Shown here piece after piece: positions 1 to 9,400 of a stretch of 64,000 nt of DNA (positions are counted from its first letter, which is position 1; each line of letters opens with the position of its first letter). The notes under the pieces are model-generated. The model searched no databases, was not told where the DNA came from, and worked only from the letters and a program-made list of their open reading frames with translations. The position numbers and the translations under genes were made by a program. The DNA comes from Shewanella amazonensis SB2B (GTDB lineage: Bacteria > Pseudomonadota > Gammaproteobacteria > Enterobacterales > Shewanellaceae): positions 1,618,001-1,682,000 of the forward strand of contig NC_008700.1 in assembly GCF_000015245.1 (NCBI RefSeq), in the 5' to 3' direction.

Positions 1-27
1 TGAAATCTACCTCGACTTTTCAATCAC

Positions 28-1212
28 TCAGTCCTGATTCTGCTGCTGATTTATCACGTCTGCCTCGGGGGTATCATCACCCTCGGGCTCGGTGCTTGGC
101 TCTTCCACATCCACAGCGCCAGTGGGCTGCGTCATCTTGCGGATCTGGATCACCATGCCGAGTTTGGGGTGATCGAAGTAATGCACCTGTCCACTGCGTA
201 CCCGACGGTTTTGCGTCAGTGGAATGGCAAACAGGAAAGGCTGCTCTTCGAATGCAATTTGCTGGTCAGTTTTGGCTGTAGAAGCGCCAGCGGCCTGATT
301 GTCACTCTGGCCATAACTCTGGCTCTGCAGCGCCTCATCTTCAACCGCCACTTTGCGGGTTCCCGGCGTTCTTAACACCAAATCAGTTTCAATGTAGAGG
401 TAGTGGCTCAGATAAATGTTAAGCAGGCCGTCGAGTTGCCATACCGGCGCCGGAGGGCGGTTCCTGAGCATACTGGTGCCATCCAGACCATTCTCGGGCT
501 GCTGAAGGCCGGATACCCCAGTATCGTCAGATGCAATCAGTACCTGAGGATCGGCGCCATTTGAGCCCGTATCCGGCGCAGCTGACTGCGCGCTGTCAGA
601 CGTAATAGCCAGACCAAAGGCATTGGTGCTTGCTCCGCCTTCCATTACCGGGTCCAGGGGGGGCCGCAGGGTGCCCATGGCGGTGAATCGGTCCGCAAAG
701 TTTTCTCCGCCGAATAAGCGAACCGGAGTTGAGGCGTGTCTGGGTTGCATTGCCTGCTGCCAACTCATGTGCAGCAGTGGGGTGATGCCGGATTCCCGGG
801 AAAGCTGTTGCACGGCGTCATTGAATTGCAGTTTGGTGCTATCCATCAAAAGAGCACCGGCCCCGGGCTCTGCCACCACCTGGGATGGTGCGACGACCTT
901 AACTGGCATGGGGTTTGGGTAGCTGGGGGCAAAACTCGCTATCTGAATATCCATCGCATCGCAACGCAGGCTGTCGACGAGGCGCTCCTCCTCGGAGCAG
1001 GGCACCAATGAGGTATCCTGCGGTATCACAACCGGGCTGATAAGATCCCGTCCCTTGGCGAAGGCCGGCAAGCGGGTTTGCTCCGGCCATTCTTCGGCAC
1101 TGGGCTGGTTGCGCTCAAACAGGAACACTTCGACCTCAAACCAGGACTCTGCCATGGCCTGACTCAGGGGCAGCAAACAAAAAGCTGCACTCATCGCAAG
1201 TTTGCGGATCAT
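28..1212 (-). CDS. csiV: CsiV-like peptidoglycan-binding periplasmic protein
   Basis: 394-aa exported protein. The chosen start (MIRKLAMSAAF...) begins a clear signal peptide ending near AMA, followed by a mature SWFEVEVFLFERN segment and a late YLYIETDLVLR block, both typical of the CsiV family. In Vibrio cholerae CsiV binds peptidoglycan and supports PBP1A-dependent wall synthesis; the same role here is inferred. The ATG overlaps the mfd stop codon by one base (TAATG), so it is probably translationally coupled to mfd. A longer in-frame ORF runs upstream, but it would precede the signal peptide and lies inside mfd. The middle of the protein (about residues 190-290) and the C-terminus are low-complexity and acidic. 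Confidence 0.75.
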   Translation of the reverse strand: MIRKLAMSAAFCLLPLSQAMAESWFEVEVFLFERNQPSAEEWPEQTRLPAFAKGRDLISPVVIPQDTSLVPCSEEERLVDSLRCDAMDIQIASFAPSYPNPMPVKVVAPSQVVAEPGAGALLMDSTKLQFNDAVQQLSRESGITPLLHMSWQQAMQPRHASTPVRLFGGENFADRFTAMGTLRPPLDPVMEGGASTNAFGLAITSDSAQSAAPDTGSNGADPQVLIASDDTGVSGLQQPENGLDGTSMLRNRPPAPVWQLDGLLNIYLSHYLYIETDLVLRTPGTRKVAVEDEALQSQSYGQSDNQAAGASTAKTDQQIAFEEQPFLFAIPLTQNRRVRSGQVHYFDHPKLGMVIQIRKMTQPTGAVDVEEPSTEPEGDDTPEADVINQQQNQD

Positions 1213-4200
1213 TATTTTCCTTCTCCAACGCTGTGTTGTTCGAGCTGCTCCAGCAGCAGTTCCAGGAGTTCCAACCTTTCCTTGGCGGTTTCGCAAGGCA
1301 TGGTGAACCTGAGTTTATTGGGGCCGTCCATACGATAGACCTGGGGCTGTGACGAAAGCAAGCCGATGATAAAACCGGGATCGACCCTGTGCTCTTCACC
1401 AAATTCAATACTGCCGCCACGGCCGTGCATCTCGATTTTAGTGGCGCCCAGTCGGGTGGCCCTGTGCTTCTGTACTGTCATGGTTAACAGGTTACGGGTG
1501 GCATCGGGCAGGAGGCCGAAGCGGTCGATAAGTTCGACCTTCATTTCATCCACGGCCTTTTCAGTGTCACAGCCAGCTATCCGTTTATAGAGTGACAGTC
1601 GCATATTCACATCGTTTACGTAATCGTCGGGCAGCAGCGCCGGTATACGTAAGTCGATTTCACACTGAGCGCCCAGCATTTGCCGGAGTGACGGCTCTTT
1701 GCCCTGCTTGAGTGCCTTTACGGCGCCTTCCAGCATTTCCATGTAAAGGCTGAAGCCAATCTTGGAAATATGGCCGCTTTGCTCATCGCCAAGCAGTTCA
1801 CCGGCGCCGCGGATTTCCAGATCCTGAGTCGCGAGCATAAAGCCCGCCCCCAAATCTTCCAGGGCATCGATGGCCTCGAGCCGTTTGCGGGCGTCCACCG
1901 TCATCAGCTTGGGATGGGGAGTCATCAAGTAGGCATATGCCTGGTGATGGGAGCGCCCAACGCGGCCCCTCAGCTGGTGCAGTTGTGCCAAACCGAAATG
2001 ATCGGCCCTGTCTATCAAAATGGTGTTGGCACTGGGAACGTCGATACCCGTTTCTATGATGGTGGTACACACCAACACGTTAAAGCGCTGATGGTAAAAG
2101 TCCGACATGACCCGCTCCAACTCGCGCTCGCGCATTTGTCCGTGGGCGGTCACAACCCGCGCTTCCGGCAGCAGTTCTCGAATGTCCTGTGCGGCCTTCT
2201 CGATGGTTTCAACCTGATTGTGCAGATAGTACACCTGACCACCGCGGAGAATTTCCCGCAGAATCGCCTCGCGCACCGTGGCCTTGTCGTATTCACGCAC
2301 AAAGGTTTTCACCGCCAGACGCTTGGCCGGCGGGGTGGCGATTATGGACAGATCCCGCATACCCGACATGGCCATGTTCAGGGTGCGGGGAATGGGGGTG
2401 GCGGTCAGGGTCAGAATATCCACATTGGCCCGCATGGCCTTGATACGCTCTTTCTGACGTACCCCAAATCTGTGCTCTTCGTCGATGATAAGCAGCCCAA
2501 GAGACTCGAAATTAAGCTCGGTATTCAAAAGCTTGTGCGTACCAATCACAATATCGACCTTGCCCTCACCCATGGCCGACAGCACCGCCTGTTGCTCTTT
2601 GGCGGTCCTGAAGCGTGACATCACTTCAATGCGTACTGGCCAATCGGCGAAGCGGTCTTTAAAGTTTTCAAAATGTTGCTGTGCCAGCAGCGTGGTGGGT
2701 ACCAGTACAACAACCTGCTTGCCGCTGGACACAGCAAGGAAGGCTGCGCGCATGGCAACTTCGGTTTTACCAAAGCCCACATCACCACACACCAGTCGGT
2801 CCATGGCTTTGGGCTGGCACATATCGTCGATAACCGCCTTGATGGCGGTTTCCTGGTCCACGGTTTCCTCAAAGGGGAAACCCTGGGCAAACTGCGCGTA
2901 TTCGGCTTCATCCAAGGTACAGGGATCGCCGGGGCGCGCTTCGCGGCGGGCGTAAACGTCCAAAAGCTCTGCCGCCACATCACGGATTTTTTCAATGGCC
3001 TTGCGCTTGGCCTTGCTCCAGCTTTCGTTACCGAGGCGATTGAGCGGCGCCGACTCATCGTTACCCACCGCAAAACGGCTGATAAGATGCAGCGCCGATA
3101 CAGGCACATAGAGCTTGTCTCCACCGGCGTATTCGAGCTTGAGGTACTCGGCCACCAGGCCACCCGTGTCGAGGGTTTCCAATCCCTGATACAGACCCAC
3201 ACCGTGCTCAAGGTGTACCACCGGCTGACCCACCTTGAGTTCGGCCAGGTTTTTGATGAGCACATCCTGACTCAGTTGGCGCTGTTTGTCCCGGCGTCGC
3301 TCCTGAGAAACCCGCTCACCAAAAAGCTCGGTTTCACACACCACGGCGAGCTGGGATTTGCCCATTTTCAGCTGACAGCCCATAGCGAGTGGCGCCACTA
3401 CCAGACCGTGAGGGCTGTCTGAGGCCAGAAACTCATCCAGATGGCCAAAGAGTTTGGGTTTTAAGCCTGCCTTGCCAAGGAGTTCCAGCAGTGCTTCCCG
3501 GCGACCTTCCGATTCGGCCACAAAGGCGATGCGCTGACCTCCCTGAGCCCAGTTGGCCAGGGATTCAAGCGGTTGCTTGAGTTTATGGTTGGCTCGTATA
3601 TCGGGTAGGGGAGCTGCTTCAAGGGTTTTATCACCTTCGTCGCCGGACAAATCAATCCTGGGATACAGCTTAAAGCGGGCAAACAGCTCTTCTGTTGTCT
3701 GGTACAGCGTCTTGGGCGGCAGCAAGGGGCGCAGTGGGTCAACCTGTCGGTCTTCGTAGCGACTGTGGATTTCGCCAAGGTGATGTTCTGCTGCCTGATG
3801 CAGCGCACCCGTTGTGATGATTTGCAGCTCTTCGGGCAGATAATCGAACAGGGTGGCAGTGTCATCAAAAAACAGCGGCAGGTAGTTTTCAATACCGGCG
3901 GGCATCAGATTGCGGCTGACCAATTGGTACACAGATTCCGCCGCGTTGTTGACTGTCTCAAAGGTGCGGCGGTAGCGCTGACGAAAGCCTTCGATGGCCT
4001 GGCTGTCGGTAGGGAACTCCCTTGCCGGCAACATCCGAATACTGTCGACTTCGCCGCTGGAGCGCTGAGTCTCAGGGTCGAAATGGCGAATCGACTCCAC
4101 TTCATCGTCAAAGAGTTCTATGCGCAGTGGCTCGCTCGCACCGCTGGGGAAAATATCCAGAATCGATCCACGGATGGCAAATTCACCGTGCTCATAAACC

Positions 4201-4679
4201 TGCTCAACCAGGTGGTAGCCCGTGTCCACCAGATGCTGGCGCATCTGCTGCAGCTGATAGCGGTCGCCTTTTTTTAGAATAAGCACATTGGCGGCCAGGA
4301 ATGCCTTGGGTGGCAAACGCACCATCAGAGTTGTGAGGGGCACGATAACCAAACGCCCTTTGCCACGCTCCAGATTGGACAGGGTTTCGAGACGCTGGGA
4401 AATCAGATCCTGGTGGGGTGAAAAACTGTCATAGGGCAGGGTTTCCCGGTCGGGAAACAGGCAAATATCGATACCACGGGGCTTGAGCAAATAACCAAGC
4501 TCTGCCTCCAGCACCAGGGCTGTGGGGGTATCACTGGTCACTATCAGGGTGGTACCCGCGTAACTGCAGGTCATTTCGGCCAATGTCAGGGCGCGGGCAA
4601 CGCCGCCAGGCAGCCTGACAGCAGACACCCGGCCTTTGGCCGGAGTCTTGGGAAGACGGTCTACCGTAAATGAACTCAT
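1212..4679 (-). CDS. mfd: Transcription-repair coupling factor Mfd
   Basis: 1155-aa SF2 translocase that removes RNA polymerase stalled at lesions and recruits UvrA. Visible in order: N-terminal UvrB-like region, CarD/RID domain (GQPVVHLEHGVGLYQGLETL), Walker A GDVGFGKTE, DEEH box (IIDEEHRFG), TATPIPRTL motif, RGRVGRS motif and C-terminal TRCF domain. Length matches the family. The start MSSFTVDRL was chosen because the 24 upstream in-frame residues are not Mfd-like. It lies 68 bp downstream of the PilZ-like gene on the same strand and overlaps csiV by one base at its 3' end. Confidence 0.97.
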   Translation of the reverse strand: MSSFTVDRLPKTPAKGRVSAVRLPGGVARALTLAEMTCSYAGTTLIVTSDTPTALVLEAELGYLLKPRGIDICLFPDRETLPYDSFSPHQDLISQRLETLSNLERGKGRLVIVPLTTLMVRLPPKAFLAANVLILKKGDRYQLQQMRQHLVDTGYHLVEQVYEHGEFAIRGSILDIFPSGASEPLRIELFDDEVESIRHFDPETQRSSGEVDSIRMLPAREFPTDSQAIEGFRQRYRRTFETVNNAAESVYQLVSRNLMPAGIENYLPLFFDDTATLFDYLPEELQIITTGALHQAAEHHLGEIHSRYEDRQVDPLRPLLPPKTLYQTTEELFARFKLYPRIDLSGDEGDKTLEAAPLPDIRANHKLKQPLESLANWAQGGQRIAFVAESEGRREALLELLGKAGLKPKLFGHLDEFLASDSPHGLVVAPLAMGCQLKMGKSQLAVVCETELFGERVSQERRRDKQRQLSQDVLIKNLAELKVGQPVVHLEHGVGLYQGLETLDTGGLVAEYLKLEYAGGDKLYVPVSALHLISRFAVGNDESAPLNRLGNESWSKAKRKAIEKIRDVAAELLDVYARREARPGDPCTLDEAEYAQFAQGFPFEETVDQETAIKAVIDDMCQPKAMDRLVCGDVGFGKTEVAMRAAFLAVSSGKQVVVLVPTTLLAQQHFENFKDRFADWPVRIEVMSRFRTAKEQQAVLSAMGEGKVDIVIGTHKLLNTELNFESLGLLIIDEEHRFGVRQKERIKAMRANVDILTLTATPIPRTLNMAMSGMRDLSIIATPPAKRLAVKTFVREYDKATVREAILREILRGGQVYYLHNQVETIEKAAQDIRELLPEARVVTAHGQMRERELERVMSDFYHQRFNVLVCTTIIETGIDVPSANTILIDRADHFGLAQLHQLRGRVGRSHHQAYAYLMTPHPKLMTVDARKRLEAIDALEDLGAGFMLATQDLEIRGAGELLGDEQSGHISKIGFSLYMEMLEGAVKALKQGKEPSLRQMLGAQCEIDLRIPALLPDDYVNDVNMRLSLYKRIAGCDTEKAVDEMKVELIDRFGLLPDATRNLLTMTVQKHRATRLGATKIEMHGRGGSIEFGEEHRVDPGFIIGLLSSQPQVYRMDGPNKLRFTMPCETAKERLELLELLLEQLEQHSVGEGK

Positions 4680-4747
4680 TCGGATTGGATTGCCGGTTTT
4701 TTTACGAAAAATCAGGCGCTCATTGTAGAGGCAAGCACTAAGGCTTG

Positions 4748-5329
4748 TCACCTTTCCAAGGGACTTGGTGCTTGCTGTTTGCGCGCTTTTAACTGCTTTT
4801 GTTGTACGCTCAGGCTGGCTTTAACCAGATGTTCTACGTCGGCTTCGAGTATGCCTTCATAAACGAGTTCGGTAAGCTCACGCCCCTCTTCGTGGCTGAC
4901 CGAGGTAACCCGGGCGATACAGACCAGGGCAATCAGCTCATCACGAATGTACACAGTGGTTTTGTAGAGCTCCCCGGGGCGCAAAGTCCCCTGGGATTCA
5001 ATCACGATATTGCTGCCACCAAAACTCACGCCCCGGTAGCGTTTGCCATCGCGCTGCTCGTTTTCCAGCACGTAGTGCAGCACCATGTCCACCTTACGGG
5101 ACTGTAATTTTAAAAAGTCCACCACGGCTTTGGCTTCGTTATCGAGTTGCCTTAAATGCAATAAGCACCCGGCTTCGAGGGTTTTGACGTCACTGAGCAG
5201 TTGCAGGCCCACGCTGCGCATACCAAGTAGCTCGGCATCACTTGGCATGGGGCCGTCAAACGGTTGTAAATAGGCATTGAAATCGTGCGTCACGCTGAAA
5301 TAGGCGTTGGGATCGGCTAACAAGGACAT
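4748..5329 (-). CDS. PilZ-domain-like protein
   Basis: 193-aa cytoplasmic protein with no signal peptide or membrane segment. The centre holds a basic stretch followed by a beta-rich region (KRYRGVSFGGSNIVI...LRPGELYKTTVYI) that resembles a PilZ c-di-GMP-binding domain, although the classic RxxxR/DxSxxG pair is only partly recognisable. The Lys/Gln-rich C-terminus looks disordered. It is encoded upstream of mfd on the same strand and divergent from lolC, with 85 bp between the starts. c-di-GMP binding is inferred from weak motif similarity only. Confidence 0.55.
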   Translation of the reverse strand: MSLLADPNAYFSVTHDFNAYLQPFDGPMPSDAELLGMRSVGLQLLSDVKTLEAGCLLHLRQLDNEAKAVVDFLKLQSRKVDMVLHYVLENEQRDGKRYRGVSFGGSNIVIESQGTLRPGELYKTTVYIRDELIALVCIARVTSVSHEEGRELTELVYEGILEADVEHLVKASLSVQQKQLKARKQQAPSPLER

Positions 5330-5414
5330 GCCTCTTTATTTATAGGTGAGATACCCCTATTATCGTGCCCACTCAAATAAATACGCAAGCATAGCCAAGG
5401 CATCAGCAGCGCAC

Positions 5415-6650
5415 ATGTTTTCTTCCTCTGCCTTTCTTATCGGATATCGCTACTGGCGGGCCCGCAAAGCCAATGCCTTTGCCTCCTTTATTACCCTGTT
5501 TGCCGTGAGTGGTATTTTCCTCGGAGTTGCCGCCCTGATTGTGGTCAGCTCAGTGATGAATGGCCTGGAAGGGCAACTCAAAACGCGCATTCTTGGCGCC
5601 GTGCCCCAGGTGGTTGTTGAAAAAAACGATGGCTTCGCCGACTGGCGTCAAACGGCCGACCAGCTGCAAGCAACGTTGCCGGGCATTGTGGGCGTAAGCC
5701 CATCCACAGGGACCCAGGCCATGTTGCAATCGAGCAGCAACATCGGTGCCGTGCAGCTTTCCGGTATTCTGCCTGAGGTGGAGTCAGCCCTGGCGAGCCG
5801 AACTACCACTGTCTACTCTCCCGCCTTCGACAGCCTTATCAGCGGCGAATACCGGATAATCCTTGGGGTACAGCTCGCGTCAGAGCTGGATGTGGCCGTG
5901 GGGGACACCATCCGGGTGCTCAGCGGCGAAGGCGTGGTGTTTTCACCTTTGGGGCCCGTACCCAGCCAGCGTAAGTTTATCGTATCGGGGCTCTTTCAGA
6001 TGGGGTCTCAGGTGGATGCCCAACTTGCTTTTATTCATTATGACGATGCCCGCCGTCTGATGCGAAAAGCACCGGACAAGGTGGATGGCCTCAGATTGTA
6101 TCTGGACGATCCCTTTGAGGCCGAAGCCACAGGCAAGGCTGTGCCGCAGATATTGGCAGCTGAGGGCGATACGCTCAATGTTCATGACTGGCGCGACGGC
6201 TACGGCCACCTGTTTGGTGCAGTCAAAATGGAAAAGAATATGACGTCGCTGATGCTCAGCCTGATAGTGGCGGTGGCAGCGTTTAACATAGTATCGGCGC
6301 TGGTGATGATGGTGGTGGATAAAACCACCGATGTGGCCGTACTGATGACCCAGGGACTGACCCGCAGTGCCGTGATGGGGATTTTTGTGACCCAGGGTTC
6401 CCTGAATGCCTTACTGGGACTGGTGCTTGGGCTGATTGCCGGTTTAGTACTGACGCTGAACCTGAATCCGCTGCTCAGCGCTCTGGGGATTGCTGTGCTG
6501 GGCGCAGGGCAGCCTCTGCCGGTGATAATCGCTGCCGAGCAGCTCTGGCTGATAGTGATTGGCACTGTGGCCATAACTTTGCTGGCGACTCTGTACCCGG
6601 CACTCAGGGCGTCCCGGGTGGAACCCGCTTCGGCGCTCAGATACGAATAA
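5415..6650 (+). CDS. lolC: Lipoprotein-releasing ABC permease LolC
   Basis: 411-aa inner-membrane permease. With LolE and the ATPase LolD it extracts outer-membrane lipoproteins and hands them to LolA. The N-terminal segment (FLIGYRYWRARKANAFASFITLFAVSGIFLGVAALIVV) is typical of LolC/E. A large periplasmic domain follows, then three C-terminal membrane helices of the FtsX fold. The start at MFSSSAFLIGYRYW fits family length; in-frame upstream codons give non-conserved residues. First gene of lolC-lolD-lolE. Confidence 0.95.
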   Translation: MFSSSAFLIGYRYWRARKANAFASFITLFAVSGIFLGVAALIVVSSVMNGLEGQLKTRILGAVPQVVVEKNDGFADWRQTADQLQATLPGIVGVSPSTGTQAMLQSSSNIGAVQLSGILPEVESALASRTTTVYSPAFDSLISGEYRIILGVQLASELDVAVGDTIRVLSGEGVVFSPLGPVPSQRKFIVSGLFQMGSQVDAQLAFIHYDDARRLMRKAPDKVDGLRLYLDDPFEAEATGKAVPQILAAEGDTLNVHDWRDGYGHLFGAVKMEKNMTSLMLSLIVAVAAFNIVSALVMMVVDKTTDVAVLMTQGLTRSAVMGIFVTQGSLNALLGLVLGLIAGLVLTLNLNPLLSALGIAVLGAGQPLPVIIAAEQLWLIVIGTVAITLLATLYPALRASRVEPASALRYE

Positions 6651-6714
6651 TTCAGGTACGAATAATTTATGCCCAAGGCATTCAGGCGCGTGGCGCCGGT
6701 GAGAGAGAATACAG

Positions 6715-7404
6715 ATGCAAGACATACTGCTTAAGGTCGAAAACGTCAGCAAAACCTATCGGGAAGGCAAACTGGAAACCCAGGTGCTGTGCGGGGTGGA
6801 TCTTTCGGTATACCGCGGCGAGCAATTGGCCATTGTGGGCGGCTCTGGCTCGGGTAAAAGTACGCTGCTGCACATCATGGGCTCTCTGGATAAACCCACC
6901 AGTGGCAAGGTGCTGCTGGAAGGTGAAGATCTGTACAGCTTGAGTGCGGCACGCCAGGCGCAAATCCGAAACGCCAGCCTCGGCTTTATCTATCAGTTTC
7001 ATCATTTGTTGCCCGAATTCAGCGCACTGGAGAATGTGGCCATGCCGGCTCGTATCGCCGGAGTGGATAAAAAAACCGCCTTTGGCCGCGCAGAAGCCCT
7101 GCTGGAGCGGGTTGGTCTGAGTCACAGGCTGTCCCACGCGCCCTCAGAGCTTTCCGGTGGTGAGCGTCAGCGTGTAGCCATTGCCAGGGCGCTAATCAAT
7201 CAGCCCAGGCTGGTGCTGGCTGATGAACCCACGGGTAACCTGGATGCCGCCAGCGGTGAAGCCGTATATGCCCTTATTCGCGAGCTGGCAGCCCAGCTTG
7301 GCACCGCCTTCGTGGTGGTGACCCACGACAATGCGCTGGCCGCGCGCATGGACAGGCAGTTATCGATGAAAAGCGGCAAATTAACCACCGGAGCCCGCCA
7401 ATGA
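6715..7404 (+). CDS. lolD: Lipoprotein-releasing ATPase LolD
   Basis: 229-aa ABC ATPase that powers lipoprotein release. Walker A GGSGSGKST, Q-loop region (YQFHHLLPEFSALENV, typical of LolD), signature LSGGERQR, Walker B VLADEPTGNLD and the switch His (VVTHD) are all present. It starts 64 bp after lolC and its last 4 bases overlap the lolE start (ATGA), indicating coupled translation. Confidence 0.97.
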   Translation: MQDILLKVENVSKTYREGKLETQVLCGVDLSVYRGEQLAIVGGSGSGKSTLLHIMGSLDKPTSGKVLLEGEDLYSLSAARQAQIRNASLGFIYQFHHLLPEFSALENVAMPARIAGVDKKTAFGRAEALLERVGLSHRLSHAPSELSGGERQRVAIARALINQPRLVLADEPTGNLDAASGEAVYALIRELAAQLGTAFVVVTHDNALAARMDRQLSMKSGKLTTGARQ

Positions 7405-8663
7405 GTTCCAGGGCAGGTGCTGCATTGTCGCTGTGGCTGGGTTTCAGGTTTTACCGTGCCCGCCAGTCCAACAGTTTTATCAGCTTCATCTCCTTTGCCT
7501 CGACCGCAGGCATCGCTCTCGGGGTGGCAGTCTTGATTATTGTTCTGTCTGCCATGAACGGCTTTGAGCGTGAGCTCAGAGAGCGTTTTTTGGACGTGGT
7601 GCCCCACGCCGAGCTGGTTGGCGTGAATGAACCTGTACACAGTTGGCAGGCGATGGTTGCTGATGCATCAAAAATCCCGGGCATTCGTGGCGCAGCGCCT
7701 TTTATCAGATTGCAGGGATTGGCGCAGCGTCAGGGCGGTTTTCAGGGGCTGAGTCTGGTGGGCATAGACACATCCCTTGAAGGGCAGGTTTCGGGTATCG
7801 AGAGCTATATGCCCACCGATGCCTGGCAGGCCCTTGGTCAGGATGAAAATGCCATCGTATTGGGGCGATCTCTGATGGAAAAGCTTGGCCTGAACGAAGG
7901 CGATGCACTGGTGCTTTTTGTGCCGGATTTGAGTGGTCGCCAAAATGGTAAGCTTGGTGCCACCCGCAGCCACAAATTTGTGGTGCGTGGCAGTTATCAT
8001 TTGGGCGGCGAGCTTGAACTGGTCACTGCCTATGCCTCCATGGCCCATTTGGCGCGGGTGCTGGAAATGGGTGAGGATGTCAGCGGCGTGCGCATCGCCG
8101 TGGACGATGTGTTCAAGGCTCCCAAGCTTATCCGTGAGCTGGGCTTTACCCAGAGTCAATACCTGTACATGAGTGACTGGACCCGCACCCAGGGGCACCT
8201 GTATCAGGATATTCAATTGGTGCGTACCCTGATGTATCTGGTGCTGGCATTGGTGATTGCCGTGGCCTGCTTCAATATCGTCTCTACTCTGGTGATGGCG
8301 GTGAGAGACAAAACCTCGGAAATTGCCATCCTGATGACCATGGGGCTCAGGCGCAGCGCCATAGTACTGGTCTTTATGGTGCATGGCGCCATCAGTGGAC
8401 TCCTTGGCACCCTGCTTGGCGTCAGTGCCGGTGTACTGGTGGCGCTCAATTTGTCCGGGCTCGCCAAGGCGGCCGAAAGTGCCCTTGGTGTACAGCTGCT
8501 GTCATCCGACGTTTACTTTATCGATTTTCTGCCCTCTGAGCTTCATGGACAGGATGTTGCTGTGGTTGCTGCCATGGCACTGCTGATGAGTCTGTTGGCG
8601 ACCCTGTATCCTGCCTACAAGGCGAGCCTCACTGAACCTGCGCCGGCTCTGGCAGGTCGCTGA
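7401..8663 (+). CDS. lolE: Lipoprotein-releasing ABC permease LolE
   Basis: 420-aa partner of LolC in the LolCDE complex. Same layout as LolC: an N-terminal helix (ISFISFASTAGIALGVAVLIIVLSAMNGFERELRERFL), a periplasmic domain of about 200 residues, and a C-terminal FtsX-type helix bundle with a conserved VRDKTSEIAILMTMG loop. The ATG overlaps the end of lolD by 4 bases. It closes the operon and is followed by a strong terminator. Confidence 0.95.
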   Translation: MSSRAGAALSLWLGFRFYRARQSNSFISFISFASTAGIALGVAVLIIVLSAMNGFERELRERFLDVVPHAELVGVNEPVHSWQAMVADASKIPGIRGAAPFIRLQGLAQRQGGFQGLSLVGIDTSLEGQVSGIESYMPTDAWQALGQDENAIVLGRSLMEKLGLNEGDALVLFVPDLSGRQNGKLGATRSHKFVVRGSYHLGGELELVTAYASMAHLARVLEMGEDVSGVRIAVDDVFKAPKLIRELGFTQSQYLYMSDWTRTQGHLYQDIQLVRTLMYLVLALVIAVACFNIVSTLVMAVRDKTSEIAILMTMGLRRSAIVLVFMVHGAISGLLGTLLGVSAGVLVALNLSGLAKAAESALGVQLLSSDVYFIDFLPSELHGQDVAVVAAMALLMSLLATLYPAYKASLTEPAPALAGR

Positions 8664-8676
8664 TGCAATCAGAATC

Positions 8677-8718
8677 GAACATAAAAAAACGCGCCTTCAG
8701 AGCGCGTTTTTTATGTTC
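8677..8718 (+). terminator. Rho-independent terminator after lolE
   Basis: Inverted repeat with arms of about 18 bases (gaacataaaaaa-cgcgc and gcgcg-ttttttatgttc) around a short loop, with a T run after the GC core. A-runs on the other side make it plausible in both directions. Confidence 0.85.
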
Positions 8719-8860
8719 GGAAACTGGGGTGGCTGGATGTTGAAACTGCAATTTTCGCCTGAGCATTCCATGCTGAATGTCGGTAAGCCCGATTGCCGGG
8801 GTATTAACGGTTCATCGTCTGTGGCTTAGCACCTGCGGCCAAAAAGAGCATCACAACGCG

Positions 8861-9370
8861 CTAGCGTGTGGCGCGATTTTTCCACTTAAAGAGCACCGAA
8901 TACTTCCACAGGTTGCTTATCACAAAGAAGCCCACAATGGCGCTGATAACCCCAAGCACCAGGCAACCAAGCATAAAGGGCGGGCCTATGGTGGCAAGAG
9001 ATGACTCCAGCCATTGCCAGCTGGCCTCAAAGGCAAAGGGCTGGGGTGTGTGGCCAAGCAGTCTGGCTCCCACCTGATAGGCGATATAAAACAGAAACGG
9101 CATGGTTACCGGGTTGGTTATCCACACCAGCGCCACAGAAACAGGCAAATTCACATTGAAGAAAATCGCCAGTGCCGCGGCGGCCACCATTTGAAATGGC
9201 ATGGGCATCCAGGCCATAAACAGCCCAACGGCAAACGCACCTGGTGCCGACCGGCGATTCAGGTGCCATAGATTGGGTTTATGCAACAGGGTGCCAAACA
9301 TCTTTAGATGCTTGTGATCTTTCAGTGCATCCGGGTGCGGCATAAACCTTTTGATGAGCTTTTTTGGCAT
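8861..9370 (-). CDS. DUF2062 inner-membrane protein
   Basis: 169-aa protein with three hydrophobic segments: about residues 43-75 (FAVGLFMAWMPMPFQMV..., then LPVSVALVWITNPVTMPFLFYIAYQVG) and about 130-150. The NPVTMPFLFYIAYQVG block is characteristic of DUF2062, whose biochemical role is unknown. It is divergent from comEC with only 30 bp between the starts, so the promoters must overlap or lie inside the neighbouring genes. Confidence 0.85.
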   Translation of the reverse strand: MPKKLIKRFMPHPDALKDHKHLKMFGTLLHKPNLWHLNRRSAPGAFAVGLFMAWMPMPFQMVAAAALAIFFNVNLPVSVALVWITNPVTMPFLFYIAYQVGARLLGHTPQPFAFEASWQWLESSLATIGPPFMLGCLVLGVISAIVGFFVISNLWKYSVLFKWKNRATR

Positions 9371-9400
9371 AGGCGGATAATGCTGTCTTAACTTACTGCT

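Noticed and set aside
1770..2618. Long open frame on the plus strand opposite mfd
   Set aside because: It is antisense to a conserved helicase region and the translation is low-complexity, unlike a real protein.
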